Shown: piece by piece, positions 28,973 to 41,171 of the stretch
How the letters are laid out: every line of letters starts with the position of its first letter
Numbering within the stretch: the first letter of the stretch is position 1
From: Tomocerus qinae
Taxonomy: Eukaryota; Arthropoda; Collembola; Entomobryomorpha; Tomoceridae
Direction of reading: 5' to 3'
Assembly (NCBI GenBank): GCA_020055645.1
Contig: CM034546.1
Coordinates: 106,644,875-106,708,874, forward strand
DNA length: 64,000 nucleotides
Position numbers and translations under genes: made by a program
Notes under the pieces: generated by a model
The model's input: only the letters and a program-made list of their open reading frames with translations
Told to the model about the DNA's origin: nothing
The model's database searches: none

Positions 28973-31900
28973 ATGAATCTAGTGTCCCGACTTGGATTCT
29001 ATGCCCTTGTGGTATTAATAGCACACGAGAGTATTTTAATTGTCTCGTATCCACGTAAGAAATACTTATTATCAAATTAAAAATTTAAATTAATAGTTTT
29101 TTAGATGTAATACCTTCAAGTAACCATTTTCCTCTATTATAATGATTTTTTAGAGTTTGGAAATAATGATCTATTTTCTGGTGGGATGCCTGAGGGTGGA
29201 CAAAAATTTAAATTGGATGAGCAGATGGCCGATAAAGTAAGAGCTATCATCAAGCATTTCAAACAGGATGATCCAGTTGGGATTCCTTCGGAAATGGGTG
29301 ATTTAATTCCAGATCCAATGCCTGTTCCAAATTTAGATGAGACTTTTTCTGGGATAAAAATGAAATTCGAAGACCTTAATGTTTATGGACTGAGCAAGTT
29401 TCGTCTAGAACATATACGCGTTCTTGTGTCTGATGTAAAGGTATTACATGGAATAAATTATGCAGTTCAACTCTTTATTACCAAACAAGAAAAAGTATTT
29501 AGACCACCATGAAGTTGAATTTGGGGTCTTATAAAAAATTTTGTTACAGATTGCAGTTGGTCTGTCAATCGATCAACTTTTGGTTTTGGGGAAATACCAA
29601 ATGTCTTCATGGTTTACTCGTTCTAAGGGTAATTTCAGTGTCGTGATTTCAAAAGTGTTTGCTGAGGCGGAGGTAGAATTTGGTATCAATGATACCAATG
29701 GTATACTTGAAGTGCAGCAGGTCAATATGGACATAAAATTTCAAGAAATTAAAATGGACTTTGAGAATCTTGGCATCCTCGGCAGCTTGTTTCAGGTACA
29801 TTTACGAGATCATTAGGTACCTACAAGAATATCGATGAAGGTGTGTCATGCCTTCTGTTGTCTATTCTGTCATGTCAACGAAACCATAAAATATCATTGT
29901 CACACGGCAAAGACTACTGTACATGCACAACCAACATTATTGTAACAGTTCAAGTTTACTAGGAGTAGACAGTCACAACCACAACAACTCATAAATACCA
30001 CTGTTGAAAGTAAATGAAGCATTTGCATACAGATAGTGGATATAACCTTCGATTCCTGTTGTGATAAATAAAGTAGGTAAGTTGACGATGAGACGACGAG
30101 ACCAAACCCAAAAAATCAATTTTTCTCACTTCATATATCGAACAATGGCAGTAGTAGTAAGAGTAACAAAAACAAATAAAATAGAGTTACTACCCTATTA
30201 CATTGTTTACAGTTTATGACTTGGACTCTTAGAGGTGTCTTTGTCATCAGGGTCATCTATACCTTTATACAAATCTTCTATATAGTACAACTGTACATAA
30301 TAGTAAAACATTAATTGCTAAACACAAAAAATAACCATTTGGAAAGTTTAAAGTGTCATTACTGGAAAGGTACAAAATATAATAGTTAATAATTAATGCA
30401 TTTGAATGATAATAATATAATTAATTTTCTAAGATTTCTTTAATTATCACATTGACATCAAAAGGGGCATTTCCATATAATAGGACATGTGTGAGCTACA
30501 GGTTTTACATTCTACTATCATTTATTGTCACATTTTGTACTCTGTCCTCGAAAGCAAACGTTTATATACAGCTGGTAATGGGAAACAAAGCAAGTAGCCT
30601 AAAGTAGTAAATTATTTAGATAGACCTATTAAAAAGTGTGTTCTTTGCTATGTTGTAAGTGAAAACGATCGTGTTTTTATGTTCAGATCTTTATTGACTA
30701 CATCTCAGGTGCCTACTGAACCTTGTATCACTTGACTTGACCAATATATGCAAATCAGATGATGGAGACACATTCCCATGCTAATGGACATCTCAAATGA
30801 TGAGTATTTGTATTACCGTACTATCTAATTGCAAGATAGTAGGTGGATATGTATGTAAAGTCGATTTCGTGAAAAATCATAATTTTACGTTAAATAGCCT
30901 ATAATTTACAAAGTATCATCTTTGAGGGAATGCTTTATGAATAGTAAATTAATAGAATATAGGATAGGATTATATTAGGTTAATGAGATCGTATTAATTT
31001 ATGACTTGTCTATTAAATAGGTATTCTAGGTAAAGGTTAGGGCAGTACTATCGAATGTAGTGGGAGAATGATGATTTAAAAGTAAAAATTGACTGTTTAG
31101 GGAATGGTGAATTCTGTCGGTGGATTCTTGTTTGACAGCATCAAACCAATGATTCTGCAAGAAGTTGAAGGTAATGTTAGTGAAGAGCTGAATCGACAAG
31201 CCAGGAGTGTTCCTCAACAATTTCCAAACTCAATAACACCAATAGATATGTTTCTTGCTTCTGCCAGGTAATTTATTATCTATCTACATGACATGAACAC
31301 AAAATTAGCATTTCTATATATAATATGTACATACATCTGTGTCTTCTTCCCTTACTTTTTTCTTAAAAATGCCGACAAACGAATAACGAATCGTTTAACA
31401 TTACATACAATTCATTGTCATTACAACTGGTTTGAGCTGTGCATCAAACAGCATCCTATTGCTAATACTAATTGCAAATTGCTTCGGTTATTGTTGCAAG
31501 TTGCATGTGAAAATGCTAAAATGCATTTCTGTCGTTCTAGCATATATTTAAAGCATATATGGAATAGCATTATCAATACGTAGTGGACATAATATGGAAT
31601 GTAGACGTATACTGAATTAATGTAGTTCTGACTTGGGTTACAAGAAACGCTATCATTTTACTGATAGGTTTAGTGCATTCAATATTAAATTTAAGTTTAA
31701 TAGTACTTGAGATGACCTTTCGAATGGCATAAGCCTTCATAATGTATCTGCATGGCAAGTATTTATTTTAGGGTTCGGAAATTCAGGATCACATAATCAT
31801 AAACGACACCATTTGTAATGAATTTTGGCAGTTTGATCAAAGTGATATAGGCCTGGGTCATCTGGGACCCCAGTATGGATTTTTGTCCAAGGCTACACAT

Positions 31901-34612
31901 CATAGTCTATACATAAACGACATAAACGGGGCCGTTATAAAGTAATATTTGGCAAAAATCACATTTTGTAATTTGTAATTTCAAAATTAATTAACTTAAA
32001 ACATGGGTCACAAGAAATGGTGTCACTTTAGTTGTGGGGTGAAAATGTCAAATATTATGATGTCATATGATAGTACTTGAAATGAGCTTTCGAATGGTAT
32101 ATAACTTGTCAATAATAGTTACATGAAAAGTATTTATTTTAGGGTTTGAATGTTGAGGGCCATATCATCATAAGCGACACTTTTTAAAATGAATTGGGGC
32201 CATATTATCATAAGCGACAAAGGCCATTTTATCATAACCGACAATTTTGATTTTCAGGTATTTTCCTTATTTCTTCCGTACTTTGTGGAAAGTCAAGACT
32301 TTAGATATTGCAGTATATAGGTATATAGGCTAGGTATTTTTGATATAACTTATATTGATTTAGCTAATTGTTTGACTATATTACAAATGTAATTGTAGTT
32401 AAAGGGCTAGTTGTACAGTACATATGATGTATAGCGCTTTTGACATGTATATTAATCTGAAAGTCGTTTTTATAGTTATCTGTTGTTCTTGAAAAATTAA
32501 AAGACATCTCTAGCAATTGCAATTTTATGGTTTGAACCAGTTTGAACTATTTATGTAACCTCTGAAGGATATCTTATATGGAAAATAAGAAAATTGTCGT
32601 TTATTATGGTCGAAAGTCACGTATTACGCCACGAAGGGTCTCTTATAAGGTGTCTCAACCAAAAATAAATACTTTCCGTGTATTAGCAAGACTTATACCA
32701 ATTGAACGATTGTGTCAAAGACTATTGAATGATATTTTCAACGTACCAGTAAATCATGACTTTTCTTGTAACATCCAAATTGTATTTTTAATAGCGATTC
32801 ATTGCTAAAAATATGTCTTTCAAAATTCTTTCTGGATGGAAAAGTTTTTCGTTTATACGAATGCTATGTTAAATCATATTGGAAATATATTTTGCATAAA
32901 TTATACCTACAAAGATACTACGTCCAAATCTAACACAGGGTGGAATCCATTGTTTTATGTAATGTGTTTTCGATTTTCGGTGTTTTAGAATAAATAGACA
33001 TGGACATTTGGCTTTTCGGCTTAGGTTAATAATTATTGCTTAATCTGTTGTGGTTATTATAATAATATAGGGATATATTAAGTTAAAAATCCACTGGAGA
33101 AATTGTATCAGCCTACTTCATAATTTAGTAGTAAATATTAATAGATCAAAATAATTCTTCAGTAGTAAAGAAATAATGAATTACTTAGTGCAAAATGGAT
33201 AAAACGAAAATTATGTGGAGGTACATAAATGGAATTGAAAGGATTATGATTCTATAAATTTAGGATTTACATGAGAGAAAAGGATTTGGACCCATTTAAG
33301 CTGCCAGACTACAAGGTGCCATCATGGACTAATTTTGAGTTGACTGATGGAGTACTGCACGGTCTTTCAACGATCTACAGATCTGGTGCCATAAAAATTG
33401 AGTTTGTGGAGAACATTGTTCGTGTTACGTTACACTTAGGAGCTGAGAATTTAAAAGGTGAGTGTTGATTTATGATTGAGCATGAGGAGCGAAAGAAGAG
33501 TGCAATATTCTTGTTTGATTAGTATATGGGAATAGGTAATTGTGTGAAATGTAATGCAGCTACATGTGTTCAATCTCAATACAGGTAGTAATTAAGTTTT
33601 CCATTGAAATTTTAGGAAATCCAAATTGACGAGTTAAACATCGTGTTTGCTCGGCATGTTCTAGTTGTCAGTTCCTTTTAGTTTTTCCTATTCTGAGTCA
33701 CACTTTGTAATTTGTAATATTGTAGTAATCGCTTTATACAATCGCCTATAATATTACTACAGATTGAAACAATTATGAACAGGTACCTATGCCTTTGTAA
33801 ATTGCTATCAACAACATTGCTTCGAAAACTGAATTGGTTTTAAGTGGCAGATTGCATGCTGCGTCATAGCTTGGTGCATATTGTTTAATAAACTAGTCAA
33901 GGTATATGTAAACATTATAACATGCTTTGTGTTGGTGCAGAAGTAGTCAGGAGATCAATGCGGTCAAGAAAAGTGACACACATCCTCTGGGCATTTGTCT
34001 TCCTGAAATGTATCATAAAATGCATGTGGATTTTCTTCTCTTTGTCGATTGATTACTTTTTGAGAGATTAGCAGAGAGTTGTTTCTGTGTATATCGGCAT
34101 TATTCCAAGTGTCAACAAATGTCAAATTTTAGCTAGATAATAATTTTTTGCGTGCGAGAGTAAGTTATTATGTCTCATAGGTTTTTTATTTAGAAAATGT
34201 AGCAATATGATTAATAGTTCAGAGTTCAGAGTAGAAAAGTTGTAATAATGTTTATGTTTTTGTAGGAAAGTACAATTGGACATGGAATGTCATTCAGAAT
34301 TTTTACACTCGAAAGGGAGCGATGGAATTTAGTATTGAGTACATAACAGCTGAAGTAAAAGTTTCTCAACCTGCAAATCTCGACAAACCAACTTCAATTG
34401 ACCAAATTGACTTGGAAATTGGAAATATTGCAGTACTTTCTGATGGAGCTGGAACTTTAGATTATATTGTTGAAGCTGCTTTTAATGTAGCACCCAATTT
34501 GTTCAGAAAACAAATAATTGACTCAATAGAAGAACCTTTGCGCAAAGCTGTGGAAGAAGAAGTCAGAAAAGCTTTCAACGCTGAAGCGATTATCGAAGAA
34601 CATATTTTATAG
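28973..34612 (+). CDS. Secreted two-lobed TULIP (group-7 allergen/JHBP-like) lipid-binding protein
   Basis: Six exons, 28973-29054, 29154-29440, 29550-29795, 31101-31267, 33264-33457 and 34266-34612, join in frame into 440 residues. Residues 1-25 form a signal peptide (YALVVLIAHESILIVSYP). The mature protein looks like two homologous lobes. Lobe 1 begins near DDPVGIPSEMGDLIPDPMPV and carries LNVYGLSKFRLEHIRV and VLGKYQMSSW. Lobe 2 begins near DLDPFKLPDYKVPSW and carries VLHGLSTIYRSGAI and NLKGKYNWTW in the same order. The DP(V/F)xxP opening, the GLS strand and the GKY turn are shared by both lobes and resemble mite group-7 allergens and the takeout/JHBP superfamily, whose TULIP barrels carry hydrophobic ligands. 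Both lobes end in an amphipathic C-terminal helix (PMILQEVEGNVSEELNRQA; EEPLRKAVEEEVRKAF). An extracellular lipid or hormone carrier is inferred and the ligand is unknown. Introns 3 and 4 are long (1305 and 1996 bases); the others are 99, 109 and 808. Confidence 0.85.
31627..32265. repeat. Diverged 371-bp tandem duplication with CATAAGCGACA motifs
   Basis: Within intron 4 of the TULIP gene, two similar blocks lie 371 bases apart (about 31627-31830 and 31998-32200). Shared landmarks in order are GGGT(T/C)ACAAGAAA, AATAGTACTTGA or its variant, CTTTCGAATGG and AAGTATTTATTTTAGGGTT. The right block ends with three close copies of a GGCCATATxATCATAAGCGACA-type motif (about 32158-32252), and weaker versions (ATCATAAACGACA) lie at about 31795 and 31915. 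Repeated short motifs of this kind often sit near the ends of DNA transposons, but no terminal inverted repeat or target duplication was found, so the block is unclassified. Confidence 0.6.
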
Positions 34613-35643
34613 ATTATTTTTTTGTTTTTCTTCATCAGCTTTGTCCTACTAACTTTTTATTACTGCACAACCAAAGACAGAGACTTTCTTTGTTCTTATA
34701 ATCCGTAGTAGGACTATCTATTAAAAGCATATTTATCTGTATACTTCCTTATAGAGAACGTACCACAATGTAATTAATTAAAAAATGCAAATAACAACTG
34801 CCCAATGCACTTTAACAGCAATACTAAGTATCTTGTTATTTCTTAGTCTGTTTTATTTCGTTTATCATTTTTATCAATAATTTTATTTAATGTGTTTGCA
34901 CTACAATGCTATTTATTACGAAATGTTTTGCAGACATATTATTTGAAGACGTACCATAGACCATAATGGGATTCGTCGTAAGCTGTAGGTGTTAGTTTTA
35001 TCTCTTTATTTGGCAAGCTGCTACCTACTTTTATGTGTATAATTAACTAGTCCTGCTGTTTGACCTACACCACGTAAGCAAATATCCCTAGAAGAAAAAT
35101 TGGCACAACTATTACATACTTGTCTTGCGGAGATTTTTGTTAACTGTCAAGGTCGAACTACGCATACTACTTATGCATGTCTCTACATTGGTTTAACATT
35201 GATTAACTAACGTTTATTTGTCAAGAACATCTTGTGAAGAAATAAACATGTGTTGCAATATATGTTAGTCAACCGTAAGGAGAATAACGATGCAAACATT
35301 TTCCCAGAATATATCGATTCCTTGCGAAGGTTAGAAAAGATGTGAAATAATGAGTATATGAGGGAGGGATGACACATAATTTCTAAATAGGTTGAGATAA
35401 CCAATTTTTACACTGCAATTTTGGTAAGAATAAAAATGCAGTCGAAAATTATGGCAAAGAATACGATCAAATATCCCATTACCTACCCTACCACATCATC
35501 ATCGTATACCCAAGATCATTCTTCACCATGACGTAAGGAGCAACTGTGGACTGAGAAGACACTGCCGATTCTTTAGCCCCTAAAAATGCACACATGGGTG
35601 AATTTTCGTAAATTAAATCCTTCTTGACTTAAATAGGTTAATT
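34613..35643. other. Intergenic spacer between convergent genes
   Basis: About 1.03 kb between the 3' ends of the TULIP gene (plus) and the receptor kinase (minus). It should contain both 3' untranslated regions. No other feature was recognised. Confidence 0.6.
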
Positions 35644-38600
35644 TTAAATCATGGATAACAAACAAGATGAGAAAAACTCACATTCAGATAATAAATTATT
35701 AAAAAATGCTCTCAATTTAGCAAATGATGGACGCAAACTTGGATCATACTGCCAGCACTGAGTCATTATTTCGTATCTATATTTTTACAAACAAAACATG
35801 ACTTGGAAAATCATTACATCATGTAAATCATCTTTATCAGGTCTTAATTTGTAATTTTATAGATCATTATTGAAGTAAAATTGTTATTCCTCTACTAACA
35901 TTGATTCGGTAGCATAAACAGGTTTATGATTTCTCAATCCTCTTGATAGTTTTTCTACAAAATAGTCATCCCAGGATAAACACATGTATGGAACTTGACC
36001 TAATGAAAATATTTCCCATAATGTAATTCCATATGCCCACACATCAGATTGGCAAGAAAATGATAAATTCCGCAGTGATTCTATCGACATCCACCTCCAA
36101 GGCAGAGGAATCTATATTTTATTATTTTATTTACACCATTCAACTTTGGTTAACTTTTGTACGAAATAGCAATGAGAATTTCTTAAGCAATTTACGGATT
36201 CGTTTTTCTTGACATAGTGTTTGTAGTTGTATAATTTACAAGATAGTCCAAAATCTGATATTTTTATTGTGAATTTATCCTTCAAAAGCACATTTCGAGT
36301 GGCTAAATCTCCGTGGATGACATGTTTATCTGACAAGTGCTCCATTCCACGGGCAATTTGGAACGACCAATTAACAAGATCTTTTATAGTATACCCTTCC
36401 CTGTAAAACCAAAAGTTTCTACTGAAATGAAATTTCAATGCCCAATTCTAAGCAGTAATAATGCCAAAAATACCCTTTTGCTTTTCTATGCAGTTTTCCA
36501 CGATGATTCCGTAAATAGCTTTCCAGACTTCCAAGAGGACAGTACTCAACAAAAATATAAGCTTGTCCTAAAGAAACAGAGATTTCAATGTGATAAAATC
36601 TTTTGCTTGGATTATATAAGTTTGAGGCAGAATAACTACACACCAATATTAAGGCCTGTTGTGGAAGCTCCAAGAAGGTTCACAATATTTTCATGTTTTT
36701 CCAGATATATCATTATTTTTAACTCTGAAAGAAGAGCTGCTAAATACTCGTTGTTAGCCGTTTCGATCTTAATTGTTTTAACAGCTGCATCCATTTTATT
36801 TACTCGACCTTTGTAAACTATTCCAAAGGCACCACTTCCAAGAATTATATCCTTAAATATTTCGTAATTCTCTTCAGCGAGTTCGAAATTCTTGTCATAA
36901 GGCAACAGCTCGCCTCTTTTCTCTTTGCCAGTGTAAAATGCTTGTGGATTTCCTTCAAGGAATTGTTGTATTTGGACTTCCGTAAATCCAAGCTAATTAT
37001 CAATAGAAAAGCGTTTAATTTACAGAAATTAATTTGTGTTTATCTTAATCTTTACCGTGTTTTTGCTTCTTCTGTACAAAAAGTAGTGCGTGAGAAATCC
37101 AACGGTAATGCAGGCTATGATTATCGCGGAAACTAATATATGAAAGCCATGTTTTGGAGACGGGTTCCTTTCTGAAAGAATTCCCATAAATTTTTAGACC
37201 CAAACTTTGAAAATATTTTATATTTTCCTTACCTGGTAATTTCAAGCGGAAACTCTTAGTGTAGCTTGTGTCCCAAAAAGTTGCTTCACAAATGATTTCA
37301 ATGGACGCATTAACATTTCGATTGACTTTAAATGATCTTCTTTCAATAGTCTTAGCTAAATTCTCGTGTTTATATTCCAAACTTAAACCACTGTCTACAA
37401 TTAGAAAAATTTTTGTTAAAATAAATTAAAATTATTTATATATAGTTAGTATTTATAGGAGAAACATGATCTTAAACTTGCTACTGGAAATGCAGTGTAA
37501 ATTTTTGTACCTCCAGGCATCTCCTGAATACTTTCGTTGAAATCCTTGTACCTCAGAATCCATTTGTTGGGATTCATGAAAATATATTTGGCTGCAGTGC
37601 ATTCGACTTCAATTTCCACGTCATCGTTGCTACTGTTATCTAACTCAGTCAGTAACTTCATTTGAAGAAGAGCCTCAAGGGGAAACGAAACCAGTTCGCG
37701 GCTTTTTACATGGGGAACTAAAATTAAGAGCAATAATTTCATTATAGGTACCATTGTTGCCCATTTAAAAGTCTACAACTCTCTAATGAACTAATGAAAA
37801 TCAATGACCAACATTTCAATAATGATTTTGCCTACTTACACTTCACTCCATGAAGACAAGTAAAGTATTCCTGTCTTAAAATGAATGATTCATTGTCCTG
37901 AGTCCCTAAGCAGAGGATTAATCCACTAGGAAAAATATCATTGATATTGCACCATTGTGCTCCATTGCACATTTCAATTTTAATTTGATAATCCAAAGGA
38001 AGTTTTTCGTTAGAATGATTTCGAGTCATCCATTGTTGAACATATACCTGAGATAAAGAGATATTTAGTTATTCTATGGATAGTAATACAATTATACATT
38101 CATAAACATTCATAATTAATAAAGCTAACTTCATTAATAAAGTTGTACAGTTGAGATTCGCTGGGATTGTATGTGTGAATATTCACCACACTGTGAAATC
38201 GAGCAGATCCTTTTCCAAAACAGGTTGACGTTGTTTTCTCAAACTTGACGATGCTATCGTCGTCCTCTTGTTGTGATTTTGTATGCTTATTGCTGGGGCT
38301 GGTCATGTTTACCTCGACTATAATAGAGAAAAGCTTATTAATCAAGTTTTTAATTAATTAAAGTAGTAAAGCAAGATTGACAAATCACCAAAAGGAGTGT
38401 TCTCACCGTCTTCAATGTTTACTTTGAATAGCAAACTGTCATTATTAACAGGATAATCAGTAGAACACATTAGTAATGTTGAATTTCTGACCAATGAAGG
38501 AGAGAAGAATCCAATTTTAGCATCATAAGTCCAGTTTAATTTTTTATGGCTTTTCTAAATTCAATCTTACATTTTAGCATTTTTTCAGAATTTCTATAAC

Positions 38601-39829
38601 CTTGTGTTGAAAAACATTTTTCTATTCAATGTTAATTTATATACAACCTAATGCTTACTTCATTGAACATATAAAATAGCTCTACAGTAGAATTCCAATT
38701 GGCACTGCGACATGGAATTATATTTGTAGCAACAATATTTTGATACTCAATACCACTTGCAAACGTTATTTCAATAGGTGAATGAATAGAGTCAGGCTTC
38801 AAAATATTCTGTGAATCTGCATATGTAAAATCGTATTTGTCAAAATAGTTTTTATTTCATAAACAGTAAGGTAAGGACAATTTAAAGGAATGTTTCTTTG
38901 AAAAGTCTTAATAACTGATTGTTGATCTACCGGCAAAAAATATGTACAATGATGTGCTGAGCCCTGATTCAGCTGTGACGCTATACTTTCCCGTTGAATT
39001 ACTCGAGGACGCATTAAAACTATATGTAAGCATATACTCATGTCCGGAACCCATTTCAGGGGATTTAAATATCCTGATTGGAACATCGTGCTGAAAACCA
39101 AAATTTTACTTAGATATAAAGATGCTGTAGTGAAAATTCTCTTTTTTAAGTAGTAGTACAAAGAGGAAACGTACAGCAATCCCATCGAAGTCAAAATGAA
39201 GTTTCTGAGAATGTGAACAGGTAACTGCAAAATCTGCACCATCTTAATAATTGCATAAAGAAATATGAGAATGTTAATGAATGGTAATTACAATGTCTAT
39301 ACAATCCCCACCTAGCAATTTATGCAGTCCCTTTTAGTATATAAAAACTATTGAATGTTTCATCTACCTTGATAAATTGAGCGTTGTACAGATATGGTTT
39401 CTTTATCAATGCATGTGAAATCCAGATCCTTTGGTTTGTTTATGTAGCAAATAGGAGCAGACAAAGACTTGTTACTTGTTTTAAAATATCTGAAACAATA
39501 TATAATTTTTAGACACAACTTTCGGAACACTCATAATTATAATTATGTGCGGAGCATCAAATATCTGCTTAATTTAAAATTGATTTTAATCCCAACTTTG
39601 TGGTTTTAATAATTGGGTTTTTACTAATAACTCACGTAATATTTCTCCAAATTCCAAAAAATGTTGATTTACATAATTCTTCAGAAGAATCAGCCTCTAG
39701 TGCACTTGAAGGTGAATAAATTAGAATCACATAAAGTAACGAACATGAAACAAAAATTTGTTTCAACCAAACGATGCTCCGAAAGTGTAACTGAAAACAG
39801 TCACTGTTAACACAAGGCACAAACATCAT
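35644..39829 (-). CDS. PVR/VEGFR-PDGFR-like receptor tyrosine kinase with HGD catalytic loop
   Basis: Sixteen exons join in frame into 907 residues: 39829-39636, 39489-39368, 39242-39175, 39090-38931, 38816-38659, 38554-38407, 38317-38130, 38047-37840, 37717-37511, 37394-37233, 37171-37056, 36992-36644, 36567-36474, 36400-36196, 36111-35900 and 35776-35644. An N-terminal hydrophobic signal (residues about 20-43) leads a Cys-containing, Ig-like ectodomain to about 540. The membrane span is about 548-569. The juxtamembrane stretch [10 protein letters not shown] (606-615) is typical of this family. The kinase has G-loop GSGAFG (629-634), K649, alpha-C E667, a catalytic loop [11 protein letters not shown] from 754 and DFG at 774. 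Two oddities stand out: HRD is HGD, and the APE motif reads SIE inside WMSIES (800-805). The kinase insert is nearly absent (about 714-728). Such receptors normally bind PDGF/VEGF-like ligands and signal by autophosphorylation. The ligand here is unknown. Confidence 0.88.
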
Positions 39830-40814
39830 TGAATTGTGAGGACGGGTGCCAAATTAATTTGCTTGGATTAAAGTTTGTTACAAACAATTTATTCTCTCAA
39901 ACACTAACAATGAGCGTAAATTCTCCCTTACTGTCTTTAAGAACCGAAACTATAAAAATTGTTTATGTGCACAAAAGTATATTGTGTTAGTATGTGGGAT
40001 CGGATATAAATGTTATTACCATGTTTATTATCTCCACTTTTATTAGAGTAAACTGATAACTGACAATTTTCTACGTAACTTCGCTTTTGTTGAGTGATTA
40101 TCCCTAGAAATATCGCTTTAGTTTACTTGCCGCACATTACTACATACAGATTGCAAAATTCATTTATTTACAAATCCATATTCATTATAGATAAACGTTT
40201 TCTGGAAATTAGCATTAAGTTATTTTCATTAATGGGTAAGCACACATCAATCAAGTCAAACAATAATATCTACATTTAGATTGGTTATAGTATGATAAGG
40301 TACATTTTTTAGTAGATTTTCACAATTGATACTTATATACCGAACCGTGTAGAGGAAATGATGTTGCATTTATTGCGTTCCAGCAGGATGTAATCTCTCT
40401 TTCAACAACAGTACGGCTCCAATGGCAAGTACCATATAAGATATTACGCAGTTTAAAATATTTGTCTCAGCTTTGTTGACAAATTAGTCTGTTTGTACAT
40501 TACTGTGTATGATATGCATTTATAAGTGTTTGTTTATTCAAAGCACATTGAATGGGCCCGTCCTGAAATTTTTTCTAACCTTTTTAGAGTTAGTTGGTGT
40601 TGTATAATATTGTTTGTTTGTTAGCACTATAATTAGCATCAATATGTTTATTAATCATTTTTGGCTGTCAAGAAACGTTCGGAGTTTGGATGATATCTTC
40701 AATTGTTGACTGTGAATCATTTCAATCAAGTATTGAATGCTGGATTACGTTTTGTTGATTGTTTCATGACCAGGGGGAATTTAACATTATGCAGAATTAC
40801 TCAATTTATTCCAA

Positions 40815-40910
40815 TCAGGGCTGGATAATATAGGTGGCAATTGGTTCAACGGCACCGGGCATCCATCAAATCGAAGTGGGGAGCAAAATTTTGAATGACA
40901 CCTTTCACTA
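40815..40910 (+). mobile_element. Relic of a non-autonomous hAT-like element (one end)
   Basis: CAGGGCTGGATAATATAGG is followed by a G/C-patterned stretch (GGCACCGGGCATCC) and AGTGGGGAGCAAAATTTTG. This resembles a decayed copy of the widespread invertebrate hAT-type repeats whose end begins CAGGGCCGGAT and runs into a G/C-rich tract. The opposite end and a target duplication were not found, so this is a family resemblance recalled by eye. Confidence 0.3.
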
Positions 40911-40982
40911 CTAACGGGCAGAATAATATGAGACAGATTGTACATACTACACTATCTACACTATGTACATATTATAATTTAT

Positions 40983-41121
40983 TCTATACTATTATTTACA
41001 GTTGTCTGTTATTGTATCTTTGTCCATCCCATTTTAGAGCATGTTGAATCCCTATTCGAGCATTTTTAATTTTGCTAATATGTGAAACAGTGTCCTGTCG
41101 TAGGACGGGTTAACCAGCTAG
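40983..41121 (+). mobile_element. Possible short non-autonomous Helitron
   Basis: The right side carries a hairpin GTCCT-GTCGT-AGGAC, then GGGTTAACCAG, then CTAG followed by T at 41118-41122. That is the Helitron 3' layout: a stem-loop about 10-12 bases before CTRR, inserted before T. The left side TCTATACTATTATTTACAG is like Helitron 5' ends that start TC and continue TATACTA, but the expected A before TC is a T. If real, the element is about 139 bases and non-coding. No Rep/helicase frame is near. Confidence 0.35.
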
Positions 41122-41171
41122 TTTCGATATATTTTCAATTCAGTCGGTCTGAATTGGCCCGATTTCGCACG

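Larger units (their letters stand above)
39830..41171. other. Intergenic region with degraded repeat sequence
   Basis: Sequence upstream of the receptor kinase, including its presumed promoter. No coding exon is supported. Two repeat traces at 40815-40910 and 40983-41121 are listed separately. Confidence 0.5.

Noticed and set aside
31750-32260. CRISPR-like array from recurring CATAAGCGACA motifs
   Set aside because: Spacing is irregular, the repeats are diverged and the context is a eukaryotic intron.
36337-36816. 159-codon plus-strand frame
   Set aside because: It is antisense to kinase exons 12-14, whose minus-strand frames carry clear kinase motifs.
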